From assembly GCA_001829315.1 (NCBI GenBank), contig MIAY01000034.1, positions 28,845-92,844 on the forward strand: a DNA stretch of 64,000 bases, read 5' to 3'. This DNA comes from Spirochaetes bacterium GWE1_32_154 (lineage in GTDB: Bacteria; Spirochaetota; GWE2-31-10). The notes beneath the pieces were generated by a model, which was not told where the DNA came from, ran no database searches, and saw only the letters and a program-made list of their open reading frames with translations. The number at the start of each line of letters is the position of its first letter. The first letter of the stretch is position 1. The translations under genes and the position numbers were made by a program. This document shows positions 35,885 to 44,131 of the stretch, one piece after another.

Positions 35885-38242
35885 ATGCCTGAAATACGGA
35901 AGGTTATGATGTTTGGTATATTAATAAGCAGTATAATTTCATCGTTGTCCGGGAAAACAACACCATTGTCAGTACCGCGAACCGGTGTTTTTTTTAGTGA
36001 TAAAACAGCATGGAAAAAAACCGGTAAGGTCACAAGCGTAACAATAAAAAATAACATGGCTCTCGTAAAAATTGCCGGTGTTAAAAATGCCGGGTTTACA
36101 TTCTATAAAAACGGCATAATACGTTTTGCCTTTGGCAATGAAACAATAAAACCACTGGGTGATACGCCGGCAATCAGTAGATTACCTGATTACTCACCGA
36201 TGAAACTGACAACAACGAAAGAACAGTTTGTGATATCTGATGATGAGAAGCGTGTGGTTATCAATAAGAAAACCGGTGATATTGAGGTCTTCAGGGGGGA
36301 TACAAAAATTGTTTTCATTCCTGCAAGCCATATTAATTATACCACATCGGGTTTTCTGAAATTGACATTAACCTATAATGAATCTCCATTATTCTATGGG
36401 CTCGGCGAAAAAACAGGCGACCTTGCAAAAAATGGCCGTATGTATGCAATGTGGAATACCGATGCGTATAAATACAATAGTAAAACTGATCCGATTTATC
36501 AGTCGATTCCGTTTTTTATATCTCATGATTCAAGCGGATATTCAGGTTTCTTCCTTAATAATAGTTATCCGTCATTTTTTGATATGGGGAAAACCACTTC
36601 AAATCAGGCAACTATCGGTTGTGCCGGCGGTAATAGTGATCTTTTCATACTATCGGGTGAAAAACCTGATGATATCGTAACAAAATATGCATCAATGACC
36701 GGTACGATGCGTCTTCCGCCTTTATGGTCATTGGGGTATCAGCAGTGTAAATTCAGTTATTATCCGGAAAGTAGGGTTCTTGAAGTTGCACAACAGTTTC
36801 GTAAGAGAAAAATACCTGCCGATGTTATATACCTCGATATTGATTTTATGGACAGATACAAAGTGTTTACGTACAATAAAACGTATTTTCCGGATCCGAA
36901 ATCTCTTATTGCAGAGCTGCATTCGATGGGGTTTAAAGTTATAACGATTATTGATCCGGGTATTAAAGTTGATAAAACCTTTGATATTTATAATCAGGGT
37001 ATTGCAGGAAACCATTTTCTGAAAACAGCCGACGGTAAGGATTCTGTCGGTACGGTGTGGCCGGGTTTATGTGTATTTCCTGATTTTACCAGACCGGAAA
37101 CTGCATCGTGGTGGGGGACTTTGTATAAAGAGCTGGTTGACTTTGGTTTTGACGGTTTCTGGAATGATATGAATGAACCGGTTACATTTAATGATAAAAA
37201 TAAAACGCTCAATCTAAATACAGTGCATTATGATAATGGCAACTATACATCCCACTTAAAAAATCACAACACCTATGGCATGTCAATGATAAAAGCAACG
37301 CTGGATGGTTTACAAATGCTAAAACCTGATGATAGAAACTTTGTATTATCCAGATCGGGGTTCCCGGGAATTCAAAGATACGCTGCTGTATGGACAGGTG
37401 ATAACTCGGCGAATTGGGAACATTTGCAACAGAACCTTACGATGGGACTTTCAATGGGGCTTTCCGGTATTGTTTTTAATGGCGCTGATATTGGCGGATA
37501 TAGTGGAATGCCTTCTGAAGAATTGTATGCCCGGTGGATGGCTGTCGGGGTGTTATTTCCATTATTTCGAGCTCATTCTGAACGGGGTAACCCGGATAAA
37601 GAACCGTGGGCTTTAGGTTCTCATGTTGAAGCAGCTTCAAAAAAATTGATTGAGTTGCGGTACCGTTTGATTGCCTATTTGTATGATGCTGTAAGAAATG
37701 CCTCGTTAACCGGGAAACCTGTTACCCGCCCGCTATTTTATGATTTTCCCGATGACCCTGAACTTTTGCTCATGTACGATCAGTGTATGTTTGGTGATTC
37801 CATTATGGCATGCCCGGTTATAAACGAAGGTGCTTTGACACGAAGTGTTTATTTTCCGAAGGGTACTGACTGGTTTGACTTTTACACCGGTACAAAGTAT
37901 ACCGGCGGCACAACTGCAGATATTGAAGTGCCTCTTGATTTTCTTCCCCTTTTTGTACGGGATGGGGGAATTGTTCCTGTAGCCGATGTCGTTGCGTTTA
38001 TTGACAGCAAAAATCCCGCACCGCTTCACATTAATGTCTATGGAAATAAAAACGGTTCTTATTATTTGTATGATGATGACGGTGAAACACTTGCATATCA
38101 ACAAGGTGAGTATACCATGCGTTTAATTACAACCGGTGAAGTTAATGGTGTTATGTCATCAAATGTTGAAATCATACAAAACGGGTATGCTAATAGTAGA
38201 AAAATTAAAAAAATATTGTATTTGAATAAGGAGAAATTATGA
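35885..38242 (+). CDS. Exported GH31 alpha-glucosidase
   Basis: A signal sequence (VMMFGILISSIISSLSG) precedes a family-31 glycosidase: an N-terminal beta-sandwich (LFYGLGEKTGDLAKNGRMYA), a TIM barrel (PPLWSLGYQQCKFSYYPES), and C-terminal beta domains. The nucleophile Asp is in GFWNDMNEP and the acid/base Asp in VWTGDNSANWEHL. It splits terminal alpha-linked glucose from maltodextrins. The ATG at 35885 follows GGAGG; the track start at 35837 lies inside the promoter. The stop overlaps the GH13 start as ATGA, so the two are one coupled unit under the palindromic operator. Confidence 0.93.
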   Translation: MPEIRKVMMFGILISSIISSLSGKTTPLSVPRTGVFFSDKTAWKKTGKVTSVTIKNNMALVKIAGVKNAGFTFYKNGIIRFAFGNETIKPLGDTPAISRLPDYSPMKLTTTKEQFVISDDEKRVVINKKTGDIEVFRGDTKIVFIPASHINYTTSGFLKLTLTYNESPLFYGLGEKTGDLAKNGRMYAMWNTDAYKYNSKTDPIYQSIPFFISHDSSGYSGFFLNNSYPSFFDMGKTTSNQATIGCAGGNSDLFILSGEKPDDIVTKYASMTGTMRLPPLWSLGYQQCKFSYYPESRVLEVAQQFRKRKIPADVIYLDIDFMDRYKVFTYNKTYFPDPKSLIAELHSMGFKVITIIDPGIKVDKTFDIYNQGIAGNHFLKTADGKDSVGTVWPGLCVFPDFTRPETASWWGTLYKELVDFGFDGFWNDMNEPVTFNDKNKTLNLNTVHYDNGNYTSHLKNHNTYGMSMIKATLDGLQMLKPDDRNFVLSRSGFPGIQRYAAVWTGDNSANWEHLQQNLTMGLSMGLSGIVFNGADIGGYSGMPSEELYARWMAVGVLFPLFRAHSERGNPDKEPWALGSHVEAASKKLIELRYRLIAYLYDAVRNASLTGKPVTRPLFYDFPDDPELLLMYDQCMFGDSIMACPVINEGALTRSVYFPKGTDWFDFYTGTKYTGGTTADIEVPLDFLPLFVRDGGIVPVADVVAFIDSKNPAPLHINVYGNKNGSYYLYDDDGETLAYQQGEYTMRLITTGEVNGVMSSNVEIIQNGYANSRKIKKILYLNKEKL

Positions 38243-40269
38243 AATTGCTAAAAATTGTTTTAATTACTATCGTTTTTTCTGTATTCTCAGTTTCTTTGTA
38301 TAGTACAAAACTTCCCGATTTCGGTATTCAGTTTAATAGTCGAAATCTTGTGTACAAAACACCGTTTGGTGCGATAAAAGAGGGCGAAACCGTATCGTTT
38401 TCGATAACAGTTGCCAAAGGTTTTCCAAAAGAAGTCAATCTGATTGTAAGCGAAGAAGTTTTAGAAGGTGAAATGTGGACGCATCGATTTGAAAATGATG
38501 TTGTATATCCAATGAAGAAAATAAATAAAACCACGTATACGGCGAATGTGACTTTTGATACAAAAAAAGTGTACGGGTATATTTTTGAAATTGTGAAAGG
38601 GAAAAATAAATACTATTACGGGAATGCAGATGAAACCTATACCGTTTCTCATGTTAAAATCAGAAAAACCGGCGGGGTCGGCAAGTTGTATGATAAAAAA
38701 CCATACAAAGGAAGATTTGTGCAAACCGTATACGATAAAAATTTTACCACTCCCGACTGGTCAAAAGACATGGTTACATACTATATTTTTCCGGAACGGT
38801 TTAAAAACGGTAATAAACAAAATGATCCGGTCGCTGGAAAACGAAAGTTTTACGGTACAAAAGATATTGAAGTTCACTCCGATTGGAATGACCCATATCC
38901 GTGGGTTCCAAATGACGGTAAAAGTGACGGTGAGTGGTGTAATGATTTCTACGGCGGAGACATAGCCGGTATTACAAGTAAACTGGATTACATAAAGAAT
39001 ATGGGTTTTAATGCAATTTACTTAAACCCGATTTTTCAGGCACCATCAAATCATAAATATGACACCGCTGATTATTTAAAAATTGATGAGAGTTTTGGTA
39101 CACTTGATGATTTTAAGAAATTCGTTAGTGAATCTCATAAAAGGAATATTAAAATAATTCTGGATACATCATTAAATCATTCAGGATCGGATTCTGTTTA
39201 TATGGATCGTTATGGTAAATATCCGGGTATTGGGGCTTTTGAAAATGAGGTGATTCGTGAAGATTCGCCGTATTATGACTGGTATACATTTACGCCAAAA
39301 GCAAAAAAAGCGGATGGTATGTATAAACAATGGGCTAACCCGACATTAGCGACATTAAAAGAAACCGAATCATATAAAAACTTTGCGTTCCGTGATGATA
39401 ATTCAGTGACAAAATACTGGTTGAATCTCGGTATCGACGGTTGGCGAATGGATGTTACTCCCTGGAAGTCAGATAGTTTCTGGCGTGAATGGAGTGTTGA
39501 AGTGAAGAAAACAAAACCTGAGGCGCTGACTATTGCAGAAGCATGGTTTGATTGTTCAAAGTATTTTCTTGGTGATATGTTTGATTCGACAATGAATTAC
39601 GTGTTTAGACAAGCTGTGTATGATTATGCAAAAGGGGGAAGTGCAGTCCGGTTTATTGAAATAATGGAAATGCTTCGCGAAAATTATCCGCCTGATGCGT
39701 TTCATTCGGTGATGAATCTTTTATCCACTCATGATTCTGACAGGGCATTAGCATATTTCGGGTTTGTGAATTATTCAGATTCAAAAGAAAAGTATGATGC
39801 AGCTGTAGAAAGACTGAAACTTGCATCGTTTATTCAAATGACGTATCCGGGGGCTCCTGCTGTATATTACGGAGATGAAGTCGGTATGACCGGGAAGGGC
39901 GACCCTGCAAATAGAGGCCCATATCTATGGGATGAAGAAGGCGGTAAACCTGATACAGCATTGCGTGACTGGTATACATCAATTATTACCATGAGAAATA
40001 ATAATGCTATTTTTCGACGGGGATCGGTTGAGACGTTTTTTGTTGATGATTCTGTTGTTGTTACCTTGAGAAAATATAATGACGAAGAAGCGTTTGTTAT
40101 TTATAACTGTTCTTCAGAGACAAAACAAATACAATTCAGAACATCGCCGGCTTCTGTGAAAACAGAGTTTTCTGAAATCGGTTCAGATGTGCTGTATACA
40201 AAAAAAGAAGGATTTATTGAAGTAGTCGTAAAACCCGTTTCGGGTATGGTGATGATTAGTGCTAAGTAG
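38239..40269 (+). CDS. Exported GH13 alpha-amylase/neopullulanase-like enzyme
   Basis: A signal peptide (LITIVFSVFSVSLYS) leads to an N-terminal beta-sandwich (residues about 25-150, CBM34-like position) and a GH13 barrel. Conserved regions are KIILDTSLNH, the nucleophile in DGWRMDV, the acid/base Glu in TIAEAW and the third acid in LLSTHDSDR. A C-terminal beta domain closes the protein (676 residues). The N-domain plus barrel resembles cyclomaltodextrinase/neopullulanase enzymes, which hydrolyse maltodextrins and pullulan. It is coupled to the GH31 gene by a 4-base overlap. Confidence 0.92.
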   Translation: MKLLKIVLITIVFSVFSVSLYSTKLPDFGIQFNSRNLVYKTPFGAIKEGETVSFSITVAKGFPKEVNLIVSEEVLEGEMWTHRFENDVVYPMKKINKTTYTANVTFDTKKVYGYIFEIVKGKNKYYYGNADETYTVSHVKIRKTGGVGKLYDKKPYKGRFVQTVYDKNFTTPDWSKDMVTYYIFPERFKNGNKQNDPVAGKRKFYGTKDIEVHSDWNDPYPWVPNDGKSDGEWCNDFYGGDIAGITSKLDYIKNMGFNAIYLNPIFQAPSNHKYDTADYLKIDESFGTLDDFKKFVSESHKRNIKIILDTSLNHSGSDSVYMDRYGKYPGIGAFENEVIREDSPYYDWYTFTPKAKKADGMYKQWANPTLATLKETESYKNFAFRDDNSVTKYWLNLGIDGWRMDVTPWKSDSFWREWSVEVKKTKPEALTIAEAWFDCSKYFLGDMFDSTMNYVFRQAVYDYAKGGSAVRFIEIMEMLRENYPPDAFHSVMNLLSTHDSDRALAYFGFVNYSDSKEKYDAAVERLKLASFIQMTYPGAPAVYYGDEVGMTGKGDPANRGPYLWDEEGGKPDTALRDWYTSIITMRNNNAIFRRGSVETFFVDDSVVVTLRKYNDEEAFVIYNCSSETKQIQFRTSPASVKTEFSEIGSDVLYTKKEGFIEVVVKPVSGMVMISAK

Positions 40270-40324
40270 AAGTGAATTGAAGGAAGGAAAATTGTTGAGG
40301 TAATTAATAAATCAGCAGAAATGA

Positions 40325-40357
40325 GGTACTGCCCGGACGATACAGCCAGGCAGTACC
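40325..40357. terminator. Hairpin between the GH13 and CBM21-like genes
   Basis: A 9-bp perfect stem GGTACTGCC/GGCAGTACC with a 15-base loop separates convergent genes. There is only a short T-poor tail, so efficiency is uncertain. Confidence 0.6.
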
Positions 40358-40364
40358 ATATTTA

Positions 40365-41216
40365 TTAAAGATTTCCAGGTACAGTTAATGTATAATTTAA
40401 ACCATCATTGTTGTCCCAGTAGGTAACACCATTGACATCATATGCAATAGCAAACTGCAAAGAAGTGATATCCAATGCAAGAAGACTGTTGATTGTCCAC
40501 AATTCATCAGAACCAGTCAGTGATTTACTGAAAGAAAGTGGCTGTGTATATGTAGTTGTCCAGTTATCAGTTGAACATACAAGTGTTACTTTTTTCGTAA
40601 AATTGAGGTTTTTTATTACTACAGAATAGTTTAATGAGTTAGCATACGCGGGCCATTGGTTTTTGTATGCGTTAGCTTCATAGAGTTTTACATTTAACGT
40701 GCCAAGAATTACTTCAGAATATGTAGGATTACTTCCGGATGTGGATATTTTATAATTAGATCCGTTATTATTATCCCAGTATGTTTTTCCGCCGACAGTA
40801 TATTTAATAGCAAATTCACAAGCAGCACTTGTCCATAATCCTGTATTAGGAACGGTAAAAGCTTTAAAATTAAAATGCCATATTTCGCTTGTTGTGTCCT
40901 TCATTTTTACAAATCCGGCTTTGACTGTTTTCCATGCTCCGCCTTCTACCGAGTAATGGATTTCAACATCTTTTGTGAAAGCGATATTTAGTAATTCAAC
41001 GTCGCCTTCGATGACACCTTCATTAAATGCACTTCCTAAATTAATAATGCGCTGTTTTGCTATTTGTAAAGCTACAGGTTTTGCCAAAGTTACAATAGCT
41101 TCTGACTTTGTAAGTGAATTATCTTTAGTTGATGCATCAGTTGCAGTTTCTGTAACCGCACATCCGGTTAAAAATAATGCGATGCAGAGTGAGAGAATAA
41201 TTGACATTTTTTTCAT
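40365..41216 (-). CDS. Lipoprotein with two CBM21-like starch-binding domains
   Basis: From ATG 41216 (after AAGGAT) the protein has a lipobox (IALFLTGC) and two similar modules at about residues 75-170 and 185-283. Each has a first strand of type VEIHYSVEGGAWKTV / VTLVCSTDNWTTTY, a tryptophan in a middle turn (EIWHFNF / ELWTINS), and the ending EFAIKYTVGGKTYWDNNNG / FAIAYDVNGVTYWDNNDG. The ending 'FAI.Y...G..YWDNN.G.NY' is the hallmark of CBM21, known mainly from eukaryotic glucoamylases and phosphatase targeting subunits. It probably holds alpha-glucan at the cell surface for the neighbouring enzymes. Confidence 0.82.
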   Translation of the reverse strand: MKKMSIILSLCIALFLTGCAVTETATDASTKDNSLTKSEAIVTLAKPVALQIAKQRIINLGSAFNEGVIEGDVELLNIAFTKDVEIHYSVEGGAWKTVKAGFVKMKDTTSEIWHFNFKAFTVPNTGLWTSAACEFAIKYTVGGKTYWDNNNGSNYKISTSGSNPTYSEVILGTLNVKLYEANAYKNQWPAYANSLNYSVVIKNLNFTKKVTLVCSTDNWTTTYTQPLSFSKSLTGSDELWTINSLLALDITSLQFAIAYDVNGVTYWDNNDGLNYTLTVPGNL

Positions 41217-41364
41217 AAGAATATCCTTAAAATTATTATTGAAATTATTAATACTATTTGAATAATCAGTTGTCAATAGGAGTTTTTTTATGAAACGCTG
41301 TAAGCCGGGTAAAAGATTTATTGATTGAAAATGATACAATATATTATAAATTATCGGGAAATTG

Positions 41365-41392
41365 TTGATAAAAAATTGTTTTTCATTATACT
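41365..41392 (+). promoter_or_regulatory. Promoter of the lipoprotein-PEGA pair
   Basis: TTGATA (41365-41370) and TATACT (41387-41392) are 16 bases apart, about 40 bases before the lipoprotein start, with GGAG at 41423. Confidence 0.55.
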
Positions 41393-41434
41393 ATATAGTA
41401 GAATATTTTAAACTTAATTTAATGGAGATGAATT

Positions 41435-41932
41435 ATGAGAAAGATGTTACAATGTATACTGTTAATAACTGCTCTTGGTATGATGAACAGCTGTATTATT
41501 CTGGGTGATAGTGCCACTGATAAGCTTATTAATGCGGGCGGGTTGACTATCGAAGTGGATAAGACTTCTGCAACTACTGTCGGATATACTAGTAATAGTA
41601 TATACATTTACAATATTACCGGTGAGGCAATAAAAACTGTTCAGGTTGCCGTTGCTGAGGACACAACAAGTATTGGTGATTCACCTATATTCGATGACCA
41701 TGATCCGGGCGCTGAACCTGACTGGACTAAAGTAGATCCTCTTACTCGTATTGATGCCCCGACTAGAACAGATATTCCACAAAATACAGCTGCGAGTTTA
41801 GCTATGTCAACTACCTTAAATGGATTTACTTGCTTTTTCAAGATAACTGCTGATAGTGGTAAATATGTGGTTTTTGCCCTGATACAGGAAAATAACAATG
41901 TTTGGAGAGTTCAGGTTAGAAAAGCAGAATAA
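41435..41932 (+). CDS. Small lipoprotein of unknown function
   Basis: The 165-residue protein has a lipobox (ITALGMMNSC) and a Thr- and Asp-rich mature part of likely beta structure. No known domain was recognised. It lies 11 bases before the PEGA gene and shares its promoter, so the two products probably work together at the envelope. Confidence 0.72.
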   Translation: MRKMLQCILLITALGMMNSCIILGDSATDKLINAGGLTIEVDKTSATTVGYTSNSIYIYNITGEAIKTVQVAVAEDTTSIGDSPIFDDHDPGAEPDWTKVDPLTRIDAPTRTDIPQNTAASLAMSTTLNGFTCFFKITADSGKYVVFALIQENNNVWRVQVRKAE

Positions 41933-41943
41933 GGGGAGAAAAA

Positions 41944-42633
41944 ATGAAAAAGATAACTTTAGCAATTTGTTTACTTGTACTGTCACTATCACTTAATGCT
42001 CAGACAATAGTACGAACTCAGGTTTCATCAAACCCGTCGGGAGCTACTTTTGCCGTAGATGGTAATGTTATCGGACAAACCCCGATGCAGTTTCGAATGA
42101 GAGACGGCCAGGCATATCAGGTTGTTTTTACTTTAGCGGGGTACAAAACCCTTACGGTTATACATACCGGTGGTAAAGGTGATGTAAATGTTAATCTTGA
42201 ATCTGAAATTACCAATTTTAATTTCAACATTAAAGGAAATGTTGCCGGGGCTGATGTGTATCTTAATGAACAGCCGTCTGGTAAAATACCGATGAATATC
42301 GCTGTAAAACCGGGAAGCTATACTGTAAAAGTTGTTGCTCCGGGATATAAAACAGCATACCAGTCTGTACAGATCAGCTCAAATAACTCGATATTTGTGC
42401 AGATGGAACAGGAAAAATTCATCAAACTGACTATTCCACCGAGAAGTCAGGTCTGGATAAATGGTGCTGAACATGGGACTAAGGGGCAGAATAACAGTTT
42501 TACAACTCTGATGATCAGTGCTCCTGCCGGATCAACGGGGGCAAATGTAAAAGTAAAATATTATGATCTTATCGTGGAAAAATACATAGAGTTTTCGACT
42601 CAGAATGTCGTATTCGGGGCTGATTTAAAATAA
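41944..42633 (+). CDS. Exported PEGA-domain protein
   Basis: A signal peptide (AICLLVLSLSLNAQ) is followed by PEGA-type repeats: VSSNPSGATFAVDGNVIGQT with QVVFTLAGYKTL, and GADVYLNEQPSGKIPMNIAV with YTVKVVAPGYKTA. A third, weaker copy follows (PPRSQVWINGAEHGTKG). PEGA domains are small beta-sandwiches common in surface proteins. It ends 20 bases before a good terminator. Confidence 0.87.
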   Translation: MKKITLAICLLVLSLSLNAQTIVRTQVSSNPSGATFAVDGNVIGQTPMQFRMRDGQAYQVVFTLAGYKTLTVIHTGGKGDVNVNLESEITNFNFNIKGNVAGADVYLNEQPSGKIPMNIAVKPGSYTVKVVAPGYKTAYQSVQISSNNSIFVQMEQEKFIKLTIPPRSQVWINGAEHGTKGQNNSFTTLMISAPAGSTGANVKVKYYDLIVEKYIEFSTQNVVFGADLK

Positions 42634-42653
42634 TTGAGCCATTATGTTATAAG

Positions 42654-42689
42654 GAGAGTTCAGTAATTTTCTGAACTCTCTATTTTTTA
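42654..42689 (+). terminator. Rho-independent terminator after the PEGA gene
   Basis: A 10-bp perfect stem GAGAGTTCAG/CTGAACTCTC with a 7-base loop is followed by TATTTTTTAT. Confidence 0.88.
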
Positions 42690-42732
42690 TATCACCAATT
42701 GTAATCATGCAATACAACATAAACAATTCACA

Positions 42733-42951
42733 AACCTCTGTGTCTTCTAGCAAAGCCCCTTGTTCGGCGGATGCTTTTGTGGTGGAAAATCTTAGGAATT
42801 GTTAACCACAGATGAACGCCGATAAATGCAGTCAGGATAAAGATAATTTATCTTTGGGCAGAGGGTATTTGGTGATTCAATGAAATTATGGAATCCAATG
42901 GAAGAGATTTTAGGAATTTTTCACGCAGAGTTTGTGAGTTCGCAGAGATCG
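42733..42951. repeat. Decayed widespread intergenic repeat
   Basis: This part of the 437-bp gap (42634-43070) has no plausible gene. It contains ACCTCTGTGTCTTCT, TTGTGGTGGAAAATC, TTAACCACAGATGAACGCCG and TTTTTCACGCAGAGTTTG, followed by TTCGCAGAGATCGG. These strings resemble a class of degenerate non-coding repeats ('accacagatgaacacagat', 'ctctgcgaactctgcgtgaaa') that I recall from many environmental bacterial genomes. The match is imperfect, so this looks like an old, decaying copy. The rest of the gap shows nothing else. Confidence 0.5.
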
Positions 42952-43070
42952 GATGTTAGGATTGGTTTGTGAATCTGCTATAACGATTTTCTTAAACTCA
43001 ATGTCTTAGTTGTTTCTACTTGATTGTACTCATATAGAGTTCACTTATTATCATTTTTTAGATGTACCTT

Positions 43071-44048
43071 TTATCGTGTGCTTGCCCGATTTAACCGGTC
43101 TTCGATAGCTCTGCCGAGCCCTGTTTCCGGTACGCTAATCGCATAGATTGTTTTAATATCAGACTCTTCCATATCATGTAAAATATCAAATAGTTTTGAA
43201 GCCGCTTCTATAAGATTGCCGCTTTCTGACAAAAAGAATGTTTCTTTAAATGACAATTCGCTGTATTTTTTGTTAAAGTACAAAACTCCCGCATCAGATA
43301 AATCAATTCCCTGTAATTCATCAGGATGTGAAAAACGAAACAAAGGTTTTGTAGGCGAATAATGTTTCTTTATCTGCCCCGGGGATTTAAACTTCAGCTT
43401 GTTGATATTTGAGTAATATTCAAGTGAACAACCAAGTACCGATTCTATATCCTCAATTGCAAGAGAGCCATATCTGAGAATTTGCGGAATCGGTGTTGAA
43501 ATATCGATGACGGTTGATTCAATACCAAACGTTGCGTTTCCGCCGTCAATTATGGCATCAATGTTTTTTCCTATTGTGTCAATAACATGAGAGGCTCTTG
43601 TCGGGCTTATATATCCGAACGGGTTGGCACTTGGTGCTGCAATTGCACCGGTACTGTATTCAATAAGTTTAAGCGCAATATCATTGTCAGGCATTCTGAT
43701 TGCAACGGTATCAAGTCCGCCTGTAATCAGATCGGGTACTATATCTTTTTTAGGCAGTATGATTGTTAACGGTCCCGGCCAGAATGCTTTTGTCAATGTG
43801 TTAAACAGGTCGCTATTGGGTATAAAAGCAAGTTTTTCAACAGTTTCGATAGTGGATACGTGACATATTAAGGGGTCGAAATGAGGTCTTTTTTTTACCT
43901 GAAACACTTTTGCGATTGCAGTTGTATTAAAAACATCGGCACCAAGTCCATAGACAGTTTCTGTCGGGAATGAAACAAGCCCGCCATTTTGTATAATTAA
44001 TGCGGCTTTTTTTATATCGTCTACGGTCGGGTTTTGAAATAATACCAT
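43071..44048 (-). CDS. sua5: L-threonylcarbamoyladenylate synthase (Sua5/YrdC family)
   Basis: The enzyme makes threonylcarbamoyl-AMP from threonine, bicarbonate and ATP, the first step of the universal t6A37 modification of ANN-decoding tRNAs. The YrdC domain shows GGLVSFPTETVYGLGADV, KKRPHFDPLICHV, WPGPLTIILPK and TGAIAAPSANPFGYISPT. A Sua5 C-terminal domain (IKKHYSPTKPLF...) makes it 326 residues, longer than TsaC. ATG 44048 follows AGGA; the track start at 44096 has no support. It appears to be the last gene behind DUF4954. Confidence 0.94.
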   Translation of the reverse strand: MVLFQNPTVDDIKKAALIIQNGGLVSFPTETVYGLGADVFNTTAIAKVFQVKKRPHFDPLICHVSTIETVEKLAFIPNSDLFNTLTKAFWPGPLTIILPKKDIVPDLITGGLDTVAIRMPDNDIALKLIEYSTGAIAAPSANPFGYISPTRASHVIDTIGKNIDAIIDGGNATFGIESTVIDISTPIPQILRYGSLAIEDIESVLGCSLEYYSNINKLKFKSPGQIKKHYSPTKPLFRFSHPDELQGIDLSDAGVLYFNKKYSELSFKETFFLSESGNLIEAASKLFDILHDMEESDIKTIYAISVPETGLGRAIEDRLNRASTR

Positions 44049-44131
44049 CTGTGTTTTCCTGTTGAATTGATGATTAAGTGTACCATACGATATCATTTAT
44101 GTAAAGGTACTTCTAAATAGATGGAGGTATA

